A stretch of DNA of 64,000 nt. Source: Lutjanus erythropterus. Its lineage: Eukaryota; Chordata; Actinopteri; Lutjaniformes; Lutjanidae. Position numbers and translations under genes: made by a program. A model generated the notes under the pieces. The model was not told where the DNA came from. It saw nothing but the letters and a program-made list of their open reading frames with translations, and did not search any database. This document shows positions 54,519 to 64,000 of this stretch, in pieces. Location: positions 34,023,696 to 34,087,695 of the forward strand of contig CM034603.1 in the NCBI GenBank assembly GCA_020091685.1, in the 5' to 3' direction. The stretch's first letter is position 1. Every line of letters begins with the position of its first letter.

Positions 54519-57500
54519 CACACACACACACAATGGTTAGCTTTATATCATTCAGGCCTGTACCTGTCAGGGTGAGCAGCTCCTTCATACTTCCAAACTC
54601 ACTTTTATAAAGCAGGATGTGCTGCAGGGAGTGATGTCTGCCACCCGAAAGTGCCTAATGCACAGTGTGATACATGTAATATAACATGTGTATTAAAAAT
54701 AGAAGCAAAGACATCAACCTGATTGGAGTTAATACATCCAGCCAGAGAAATAACAGCAAGAAAATCAAGCAAGGTTCATGTATGGGTGCTGGAAATCCTT
54801 GGAAACACTTGAATCTGTTTGCTTTTTATGCAAAGAAATAGGCAACACTTCAATGAGCGTTGGCTTGAAAACAAAAACATTAAACAATTTTATTGAAAAT
54901 GAAGTAATTTGTCGAGTATTTGCTCCTGTGGTTGTTTAATATCGGCTCAGTCAGGTTACACAGGATGCCAACTCTGCTTACAGACACTGGACACATTTTG
55001 AAACTTTCCTTTAATCTGTCACCTTTCTGCAGAATTCTGTCATGAAACATAATTTTGGTTGTTTACAGAACAATAATGTAATGTCATGGCAAAGTGAAAT
55101 AATCATTTTGAGCTCTGGTGCTTGAAAAAACATGAAAAATTCACCTTGAAAAGTGCCTGAATTTGACTTTGGAAAAGGTGAAGGAGCCCTGATCAAGAGG
55201 ACGAGTACGTTGATTAAATAAAATAATAGAAGCGACGACATGGATGAAAACAATTTGAGGAGAAAACTTCAGTCAAAATAAGTTAGAATATGATGGTGGT
55301 AGCATGGTGTGTGTGTGTGTGTGTGTGTCTGCATGTCTGTTAAAAAAGAGGCAGAAAAGAAGTAGTAGTTTGATTTAAATGATGTAAAATGTATTTGTAA
55401 TTACTTTTCTTTACTTTGTAGAAAAGCCAGATTTGACAAAAAAGGAGGATGTTTCCTACATCTGACCAGTAAAGTTAGGAATTTAAATGTGTATAAAAAT
55501 GCACTCTTTTATTTCTTTCTCCACTTAATAAGAAATAATTACGTGCAAAACATTATGTGCAACATTATCTGCAAAACTAAAGGAAAAAACAAAGCACCTT
55601 TGCAATTCTACAGGTAGCTTTTTGTTTTAATAAACACAATCTTCTTCATTTAGTCTGACTCTCCTAAATTCCCTCTGCTTAAACAGCCTGAGTTAAAACT
55701 TTCTGAATATCTGAGTAGCTCAGTAACTGCGTTTCTGCTTAACAACAGATGTAACAAATTAATTGGCTGATTAGCCTACAAATAAAATGGCCATAAACTT
55801 ACAATGTTAGCAGGTAATGTGAATACAATCACAATTATATGCTTCTTTTTTTGTATTTCTAAATGGTAAAAGGGCCAGACAGAGGTCATTAACAGGCCCA
55901 CAGGCCGTTAATTGAACAGGCATGATGTAAAGTATAAATGTTCATATATTGTAACTCACAGTCATTGATCTGGGATGATGGTTTTCAGTATAAAAGATAA
56001 TTGTCATGTACGTGTTTTTGAGTGAGCTGAATGTTCTTTCTGGCTGCTCAGAGCTGAAGAACAAATTGTTTTTGTACATTTTGGATCTGCAGTGAAATGT
56101 AAACCAGAAAAAGTACATTGTTGTTCTCGATGCTAACACACAAGAGGAAAATAGCTGATTTTTTTTTTCTCAACAACCAGTCGTCTCCCCTGGGAAATCT
56201 GGATAACAAAACAGGGCTAATTATTATTATGAACACTTTGGTTGTGAACGTTATTATTTTAAGTTTCATTTGTTTTTGTTTTTTGTCCCCCAGTGTTTTT
56301 ACTCCAGTCCATGTGAAGTTTTTATATCACAGGATGGGAAAGAAGAGAGAGAGAGGGAGAAAAGAGAGAGAGAGGAGGCGCTGATGAGGGCGCCGCATCT
56401 AAATAAGAGCATCAGACTCCTCTTTAAAATGCTGCAGCTGTTTTCAGGGGCCGAGCTGGCACCGGTAGCAAAAGGTGGCACATCGAACCACCTTGACATG
56501 ACTGTTCTGAACTTGGCTCAGTTTTGGAGCATCAGCAGAACTCCGAAATGACCAAATGACTGAAGGGAAAGTAAACTTTTTTCTTTAAGTTAACACCAAC
56601 CTGTGTCAAGTTAAAAGCACAGGGTGGTTTTTGCTGAGAGGGAAACTAAACCTAAGAGTTTATTTAAATGAAGAATAATTACATAATGTTGATTAGACAT
56701 ATATATCCAGAATATCAGGTGTCCAAGTGTGTACTTCATACCTTAAATTAGTTTGAACCACCAATGCAGTAACCAGTAGAGAACAAAATTCATGATATCC
56801 ATCCATTTTTCTCTCTAAAATGAAATCCGTTAGGAATATAAGGAGGTTGTGACACCATTATTGCCGTATAGCGGGGAATGAAAGCCCATATTGTACTAAT
56901 TATAGTGTAAAACGTCATTACAAAGAGTCTTTGGTGAGTCGAAAAATAGTCCAAGTGAATACTCATTACTGTTTAAAGCAGCTGGGATCTTAACAAGCTG
57001 TGGGACTGTTATGTCTTTTAAATCCACTCTGATTATGATACTGGATGTTTTTTTTTTTTACATACGTTTTTATACCAGTCATGATATTTTCAGAAACTGT
57101 AGGGAGATGATGGGAAGAAGTCAGTAATGATGGTCAGACGATCTGGGTTCATCAATGGCCGATTCTGATATCAAAACAAAGAAAAGTCTCGTATAATTTC
57201 AGGAAATTTCATGCAAATACTTTGGGTTACGCTGTAGATTTCAGAACATGACTGGTATTTAACGGAGACTGACGTAAAGAAAATCGGAAGTGACTTCATT
57301 GGTTTTGCACTAGTGTTGATTGTTTTAGATTCGATTTGCCGTCACTTAGGATGGAGAAACCTGTCGACATTTGGAAAGTATGAGGACATTCAGGCATGTT
57401 TTGTTCATGGCGTTTACAGCAGAATGCATGAGAGAATGCAGGAGATCCCGTCTCAACTGTTTGGTAACCATGGTGATAAGTGTTAGGACCTGGATTTAGG

Positions 57501-58194
57501 AAAAAAAAGCCATTACAAATGAACAGTTCCTATCCTAACTGAAGATAGGAAATGTCTTTTACACAAGCATCCAAACTTTCCAAAATCTTAAACGAACTCT
57601 CCTAACTTTAAGATAACTGTTAAGTTCTAATTTTCTCTTTTCCACCTGTAGTCGTTGCTAACTTTCTAACTAGCTAAAGGTAGCTAACAGCAGTGTTTGC
57701 GAGCAGAAGCTAACGGTAGCTAACTTGATTATTTTGTACGGCTGCTCTTTTATTGCTTTTGCACAATGAATGCTGGATACGGCAGAGACTGTGTCTCAGC
57801 CGACTCTCTTTCTTTTATCTCCTGCGTTAACGTGGGACGTCTTTGGATTTCTCTACAGATGTTACCAACACCTCTAACTCATCTGTCTTGATGTTAAGTG
57901 TCCACTTCTTGTGTGTGTCAGTGTGTGTTTCAATGATAATAAAACAACAGTTACAAAGTTGTTTTGCTCTGAGATAAGATATGATTCTTAAAGTTAGTTC
58001 GGATCTGTATTCTATCCTGGACCTGTTTCATCTTAACTTAAGACTTAATAAAGGAGTTTCTGGAATAAAGCTCCAGGCAGTCGAGCGCCGACATTGTTCC
58101 ACAGCAGCCACGGTGACGAGGCTGTCTGTAGGTGTGTCTGCAGACATTTTTTGTTTATCAAATGACTCATCTCTGAGACAACTTTTCCACAATC
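53950..58194 (+). other. Probable first intron: start
   Basis: Begins at the GTACAT donor. It holds a CA/GA composite repeat (54224-54310, GAGAGAGGGAGAG units), a (CA)n tract at 54489-54532 with one CG interruption, and a (GT)n at 55303-55328. 54310-54480 is complex and may be regulatory (AATATTCAAATGACGC). Purine-rich GAGAGAGAG at about 56345-56375. The remaining DNA is AT-rich. ORFs in it (for example 56118-56384, 56270-56551 and 57981-58355) lack domains. No further exon of the polyglutamine gene is recognised. Confidence 0.45.
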
Positions 58195-58553
58195 TTAAAG
58201 CTGCAATGTGTAGTATTTCTGCATTAAAACGCCTAACCTATGTTATTTATTTTTGTTGTTGTTTCCAGAGAAATGTATTCAAGGTAAAGGAGCGTTTCCG
58301 ACGAGCCACTAGTTGCTATAACTCCCAGGAAAACACGGGATATGTCAGAGAGTGAGGAAGGAGTCTGCAAACCTGACTAAAACTTTAATATTCCTCGTCC
58401 ATGAGCATAATTTTTGCCTGAGTCATGTTATCAGTGAAGGAAAAAACTCCCATGATCCCATGCTTCTTCAAATGTCATTAAACGACATCTTTTGTTATTC
58501 TTTTAAATGTTAGAGAGACTCCTAGTGGCAGGACTTGCATATTGTGCGTTTAA
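58195..58553 (-). mobile_element. Family M miniature element with both ends
   Basis: Starts TTAAAGCTGCAATGTGTAG and ends CTTGCATATTGTGCGTTTAA. Read inversely, the ends are TTAAAGCTGCAATGTG and TTAAACGCACAATATGC, a degenerate TIR. It shares CCATGAGCATAA and CTCTAACA/TCTCCTAGTGGCAGG words with the copy at 46453. 359 bp, no ORF of its own. Confidence 0.75.
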
Positions 58554-59340
58554 AATGAATCAAAATAGCATTATGACTTCAGTATCATGCTTATCTGCTC
58601 GGTTTACAGCTTTCCAGCATGCAACTTCCACCGTAAACAAGATGTTTACTGTTTTACACAAGTGTTACATAATCCAGTTTCAAACATGGAAATCTGAAAG
58701 GAAAAACAAAATCTTAGAAGTGCTCCCACGACAGACTCGGTCTAAGTATCAAACCTTTTCCACTCGCTCAGATCCGACCGCGCCAAGTATTTTGATATGG
58801 CCAGACACGCTTATCTATTCACGGATATTTGTGGGATCGCGGTTACATCTTATTGACTCGCCCTCAATGAGGCAGGCCCCTACCCCCGGCTCCCGTTTGA
58901 AATCCCTTAAACAAAACACTTGTGACAGAACAAGCCTGATAAAGTGTATACGATTACAGTATCCCACAGCACACCCTGAAACCCGATAGCTCGCCCACTG
59001 GACTGATGGCAGGTAGTACGATATTGTGTCCGGGCCTCAATAACATTGTGCTTTGAAAGGTGCATTGCTGCTCCCATTGTGATGGGCTGTGTAAGTACTC
59101 TAATGCCTGCCACTTACTGCTATGGTGATATCTCCTGCAGGGACACGTAGGACGTAAACACCGGTCGACCTGCTCTCGCTTAACGAGGCTGATTTTTGAA
59201 GATATACAGACGAAAACCTGTGATTACTCACCGTGCAGTTTGTTGAATTTGGTGCCGTCCGTGACCAGAAATTAACAGGGTTTTTCAGAAGTCTGAAAAT
59301 GGTGAAAAGTTTAAAATAGGAAGGCAACAGAAGGATTTAC
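58554..59340. other. Candidate conserved non-coding block in the intron
   Basis: 58740-59060 is complex and CpG-containing, with TATTTTGATATGGCC, CGATAGCTCGCCC and GATTACAGTATCCC. The 160-codon ORF at 58507-58989 starts inside the family M element, so its start is not genuine, and it has no domain. Regulatory function is inferred only. Confidence 0.25.
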
Positions 59341-60312
59341 CTGTTCATATTTTTTATTATATTTATGTGACTCATTATGTCAGTCATTTTTCAAGCTAAA
59401 ATGTCCAACATTTGCTGGTTTCAGCTTCTTAAATGTGAGGATTTGCTGCTTTCCTTTGTCTCTTTTAATGAAAAGTCTTTGGGTTTTGGACTGTTGGTTT
59501 GACAAAGGAAATCATTTCAAGACGTCACTTTGGGCAATTTGAGTGATTTATAGGAGTTTAAGCTTGGATAATTGTCTCTGGTGACAAAATAGACAAATAT
59601 TTTAGTGCATAAGCTAACAACTCTTTCACAATTTGTCATTTTGGGAAATATCGCTGACTTGCTTTCTCGCAGACAGTGAGACATGATTGAAACGTTCCAT
59701 TAACTGATTAATTCTGACAATTTCATTACTTTTCAAATACGTAAATAGGGAACAGTGTAAAAGCATCTTTATCATTTCCCAGATTTCAAGGTTACATTTT
59801 CGGATTGTTTATTTTTTAGACCTAAATTATTTCATTTTAATAGAAAATCCTCACATCTGAGAGGCTTGAACCACAGAATATGTAGCATTTTTCTTTTAAA
59901 AATCTTTTTTCCACATTGTTGGAAGCATTTTTTTTAATAAATGTTTTAGCCAATGGGTTTCTAAAATGTCAAAAAATAGTGAATAATGTCTGTTACAGTT
60001 TCCCTAAGCCTGAGTTCATGTCTTCAAATAACTTGTTTTGTCTGATCAACAGTTCAAAACCCCAAAATAATCAGTAAGTCGCAAATCCTCACATTTGAGA
60101 GGCTGAAGCCACATAATATTTGGCATTTTCCTTTGAAAAATCAATTTTCCACAATGTTGAAAAGAATTTTTATAAATGGATTTGTCATTTTTTCTTGTAA
60201 AATGTCAGAAAATTGTCAATAATGTGTTGCAGTTTCTATAAGCCTGAGTTCATGTCTTCAAATAGCTTTTTTTGTCTGATCAACAGTTCAAGACTCCCAA
60301 ATAATCAGTTTA
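59341..60312. repeat. Two 238-bp tandem units plus an inverted fragment
   Basis: AAATCCTCACATCTGAGAGG at 59845 recurs as AAATCCTCACATTTGAGAGG at 60083, followed by the same order of words (AATGTCAAAAAATAGTGAAT, CCTGAGTTCATGTCTTC, TCTGATCAACAGTTCAA). The period is 238 bp. 59395-59520 (GCTTCTTAAATGTGAGGATT, TTTGGGTTTTGGACTGTTGG) is related in inverse orientation. The words are those of the internal region of GATTAATCGTTGCAGC-type elements. Confidence 0.7.
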
Positions 60313-60670
60313 AATTCATATAAAAGAAGGAAAACCAGAATTCCACACAGCCGTGGAGCTGTAACTGGAGAGCGTTTGATCTTTCTGCTTGAAAAATGAC
60401 TTAAATTAATGATTTATCAAGAGAATTGAAAATTCATTTTCCAGCTAATCGACAAATGACTTTAACTCAGCCGATCTGATGCTGTTTCATTATTTAGAAT
60501 ACAATGAATCTTTGTGCCGCATGTTCACTATTTACATTAATAATGTAGAGGTCAGATCAAGGGTTAACGGCAAAAAGAGGAAATAAAAACAGCCTGGTGC
60601 CGCCTCTCTCCTCTCCTGTCACATCACCCATGTTTGTCAGGTGCACCGGGCCTGTAAGCTGCTCTGCTGT

Positions 60671-60674
<4 letters not shown>

Positions 60675-60708
<34 letters not shown>
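60675..60708. repeat. (GT)17 microsatellite
   Basis: Uninterrupted GT/TG. The ORFs crossing it (60557-61054) are rejected. Confidence 0.95.
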
Positions 60709-60709
<1 letters not shown>

Positions 60710-61055
60710 AGGCGAGTGGCAGCCCACCTTTCTGGAGAACATAAGGTTATATGTGTCATTGCAGAATGGATGGCTTGAAAGAGGAGGAAAGCTATTACAG
60801 TAAAGCCTTTGTGCAGATCCTGCCAAACTGCAGCCCAACATGCGTATAATCACCCTATATGATCTGGGAAAGGTCAACACAGTATATATCAAAGTGGCAC
60901 CTGCAACCAACTTAGTGTCTCTTTGACACTCTCTGGGGGATTTAGCAGGGTCACGTCTGAGTGGTGGTTGTTGAAAAGTAGAAAGTGAACGATTTTGTTC
61001 CCCAGGAACACAGACAGCAACACAAGTAGAAGTGTTTCCTACAAAAAAGGACACA

Positions 61056-61717
61056 TTAAAGGGACAGTTTTGGGATTATTTGAAGTGGGTTTGTGTGAGG
61101 TAATTCATGGCTGGTGTGCTAGCTAGAGAAAATGGCGGTCAGCACACCTCAATTTGGAGGAGAAGCAGAGAGGAGCACCAGCACCGAAGCTAAGAAATCG
61201 CTCTCTCCAAACCAACCAAACTCCATTTGAAAAATCAGTAATTTTACCTCACAGAACACGGGAGTTTCTAATCCACTGCTGCCTTGATCTGATGGTTTGT
61301 TAGTGTTATTGTGTGACTTAGATGTCTGAAAAGGTTAGTTCGGATTCTTCAAAATCACGCAATAACACAAACAAAGTAACAGACTGGGGCAGCAACTCAT
61401 AAAGGTAAGGCAGGTAAAATTGCTATATTTGCCTATGGAGTTTGGTTTGTTGGGAGAATGTGTTTGTTGGCTTGTAGAATAGAAGTTAAGTGGCGAAAAT
61501 ATTTAAATATAACATGCACTTAAACTCACTGATTTTTTTCTTTTTAGGTGGACCTGTTTTTAAGTGGCTAAAATCCCATTTGTTGCTGACCCTGTCCACA
61601 GCTGTTCATTGCTTAGCTTCAGTGCTGGTGCTCCTCTCTGCTTCTCCAAACTGAGAGCGTGCCATCACTGAATATCTCATACAACCCCACTCCATATAAT
61701 CCAAACTTTCTTTATAA
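61056..61717. mobile_element. Palindromic miniature element, AAAGGGACAGTTTTGGG type
   Basis: The left arm (61056-61215) holds GGGATTATTTGAAGTGGG, GGAGAAGCAGAGAGGAGCAC and CAGCACCGAAGCTAAGAA. The right arm (61555-61717) holds the reverse complement of these: TTGCTTAGCTTCAGTGCTGG, TGCTCCTCTCTGCTTCTCC and CCACTCCATATAATCC. The two arms together could fold into a long hairpin. No transposase. Confidence 0.85.
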
Positions 61718-62744
61718 GAAATCCTTCTACTTATTCATGTTTTGGGGGGAACAAAAAAACATTTCTCTTTAACATTTTTTATTCCTTTTCAAAGACTGTT
61801 TCAAATATTTACAGTTTTGCTGCTTTCTCCCATTTAAAGCATCTTTTTTAGTATTTAATTTTTCTCCTGTTTTCTCGTTTTAGTCTCACTCGTAACCAAG
61901 ATCATTTATTTTAAGTGATTCCTACCAGAGCACTCCTGTTTTCCTCCTGTCTAAGGAAAATGCTGAGCTAATTGGCATGCCGTCCCTCCTTAAAAACTAC
62001 TTTATCTTATCAGATGTGTGTTTGTGCTGCCTTTGTAATAACGCTGCGGTAACGTTGAACGCTGGAGCTCGGAACAATTGATGTAGACAGATCTGCTTAC
62101 AGTGTTATGATTTACAGGCGGGCTTATGCCAGGAGAAACATTATGTTGATTTAAACTTTCTCTATCGGTCATCTCTGCGCTGTTGTTACAAGGGCCCGCA
62201 TTTGTTTTTGTCTCATTAAGCGTCCCATGTTTCCACTGCCTCCTGCGCTCGAGTCTGCGAGGGCAGCCAACACGTTTAAAGTAAACACTCCCCGCTTGGA
62301 AAAAAAAAAAAAAAAAAAAAAATTAAATGTCAGACAAGGGGCAGATCCTAGTTCACATCCTCTGAAGATGACGAAGGAGTGGCACCGCTGTAGATCTCTG
62401 ATAACACTCACAATTGTGTGATGAAGAGGGGTAGGTGTGAGCTGTGGGAGCCTCTTAGTTTCGGCTGCAGCTGGCAACACACGGGCAGTAAGTATGAACA
62501 TGAAGCTCTTTTAATAATTGATCGCTGTTTTCCCTATTTTTTTTTTCTTTTTTTTGTGTGCGCTGTGTTTAAGTGCTGTGCTTCGCTCCTGCTCTGAAAT
62601 AGATTTGTGTTACCATGTGTGTTGCTATGGTGAGATCAGCCTGGTATTGTGTAGCAGCAGTCTCTCACAGGGGGACTGAGTTTGGTCAAGGAATCATGTA
62701 CAGAACAAGACTATCGTTTGGATTTACCATGCACTTCACACTTT
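61718..62744. other. Intronic DNA with candidate regulatory block
   Basis: 62030-62300 and 62330-62480 are complex and repeat-free, separated by a run of 23 A at 62300-62322. They could be conserved regulatory DNA. ORFs there have no domain and run through the A tract. Confidence 0.25.
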
Positions 62745-64000
62745 TAAAGGGACAGTTCACCCCCAAATCAAAAGTACATATTTCCCATCAGGCCTGCAGT
62801 TCTATTTATCCATCTAGAGATTGTTCTTGTGTGTGTTCCTGAGTTTTGCAGATATCTAATGGTACTGAATGGCACGCAGCTTGTGAGGCTTGAAGTAGGG
62901 CTGCAATTGCGATTATTGATTATTTTCTTGCTTAACTGATTAATTATTTGATCCGGAAAATGTCGGAAAATGCTGAAAAATGTCAGTCAGTGTTGGGTGA
63001 CGTCCTGAAGAGTATTTTTTTTTCATAGAGGAGTAAAGAAAACATAAATTATTCACATTCAAGAAGCTGGAACTTTGTCCTTTTTTCTTTAAAAAATGTC
63101 TCAGACAGATGAATCAATCATCAAAATAGTTGGTGATAATTTAATAGTTGACAACTAATCGATTATTTGATTGATTGTTGAAGCTTTAATTCAAACGTAA
63201 AAAAAAAATGCATTTGAAAAAGTTCCAGAAATCATGACTCATTATTCAAGATGATCCCTATGAGCAGCTTCTTGAAGGAAATATTTGTTTTCTATGGTAG
63301 AATCTGCTTGCATCTCGTCCTTCCTTCCATCTCTTCTGCAGTAGAATCTACCAGAACTACTTCATTTGTGCCGTAAAATCTACCGTAACTACTTCCTGTC
63401 CACAAGAAAGAAAGTAGGTCCCACATGAAACTGTTCGCAACAAGATTTAAGGAGGATTATCTTGAGTAAATGGGTCATGATTTAAAGAAAGAGTTATTAA
63501 TGTTCAGTTTTCATGTAGCGACTACTTTCTTTCTAGTAGAAAAAAAGTTGTTCCGGTAGATTTTACCGTAAAGAAAATAGTTCCTTCATGAAACTGTTCA
63601 CAAAAAGGTCTGTGGATTATCTTTAGTAACCTGGTTGTGATTTCTGGGGACATTAATGTTAAGCTTTTCATGTAGGAACTACTTTTTTCGTAGCAGTAAG
63701 AAAGTAGTTCCGGTTAATTTTACTGTAGAAAGAAAGTAGTTCTTACATGAAACTGCTCACAACAAGGTCTGTGTGGATTATCTTTAATAATTAGATCGTG
63801 ATTTCTGAAAAGAGACATTCATGTTTATCGTGAAGGAACTACTTTTTTTCCAGTATAAAGGAGAAGAGAAGGCAGACATCTCTACGGCTGATATCTGCAA
63901 AACTCTGCAACTCACGCTAAAACAAACTAGATGGATAAATAGCACTACAGTTAAGAGAGAAAACATGCATTTTTGATTTCGGGGGTGAACTGTCCCTTTA
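62745..64000. mobile_element. Family A element, nearly complete, cut by the window end
   Basis: The left end TAAAGGGACAGTTCACCCCC at 62745 is matched in reverse complement by GGGGGTGAACTGTCCCTTTA, which are the last 20 bases of the window. TIR similarity continues inward (AAATCAAAAGTACAT against ATGCATTTTTGATTT, and CTATTTATCCATCTAG against CTAGATGGATAAATAG). The interior has a nested second element (62897-63189) and three imperfect tandem units of about 160 bp starting at 63424, 63587 and 63746 (CATGAAACTGTTC/CTC). The inner units pair AACTACTTTCTTTCT with AGAAAGAAAGTAGTT. No transposase; any target duplication on the right is outside the window. Confidence 0.88.
62897..63189. repeat. GATTAATCGTTGCAGC-type repeat nested in family A
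   Basis: Begins AGGGCTGCAATTGCGATTATTG and ends CGATTATTTGATTGATTGTTG AAGC. Internal words AAAATGTCGGAAAATGCTG and TCAAAATAGTTGGTGAT match the copy at 51159-51451. Confidence 0.75.

Noticed and set aside
58507-58989. 160-codon plus ORF
   Set aside because: Its start is inside a miniature transposon, and no domain or splice signal supports it.
1-64000. CRISPR arrays, bacterial operons, phage or plasmid features
   Set aside because: None seen. The tandem repeats are microsatellites or transposon units without regular unique spacers, and the genes are eukaryotic with introns.

Overview
The window looks like nuclear DNA of a ray-finned (teleost) fish, most likely a percomorph. It has no bacterial, plasmid or organelle features. 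The evidence is intron-containing genes, long (CA)n/(GT)n tracts, a C2H2 zinc-finger gene with the short leader exon typical of teleost zinc-finger expansions, and many short non-autonomous DNA transposons whose ends I recognise as common in percomorph genomes. I cannot assign a species, and repeat names are given by diagnostic sequence because no database could be searched.

Layout: 1-3598 is AT-rich DNA with two transposon-derived repeats. 3599-6247 is a complete two-exon zinc-finger gene on the minus strand, with one intron carrying a transposon that itself contains a second one. A weak candidate first exon on the plus strand lies at 7471-7591. About 8 kb to 52 kb has no gene I can support. 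It is a mosaic of simple repeats, miniature inverted-repeat elements (two with perfect 8-bp target-site duplications, so hAT-like), a 0.9-kb TIR element with a broken RecQ-like helicase fragment, and compositionally complex blocks that look like candidate conserved non-coding elements. At 52684-53949 there is a long plus-strand coding exon for a low-complexity protein with three polyglutamine tracts. If the splice donor at its end is real, the last 10 kb is the first intron of that gene, and the window ends at the terminal inverted repeat of another miniature element.

The two clear genes are divergent in type and I see no sign that they act together. The zinc-finger protein is probably a DNA-binding regulator. 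The polyglutamine protein is unidentified. I found no convincing new biological system. The items most worth a second look are the decayed helicase inside the TIR element, the polyglutamine exon, a 129-bp repeat carrying a palindromic E-box plus nuclear-receptor-like site, a perfect 16-bp inverted repeat at 29150-29297, and the runs of candidate regulatory DNA with two perfect MEF2-type sites.
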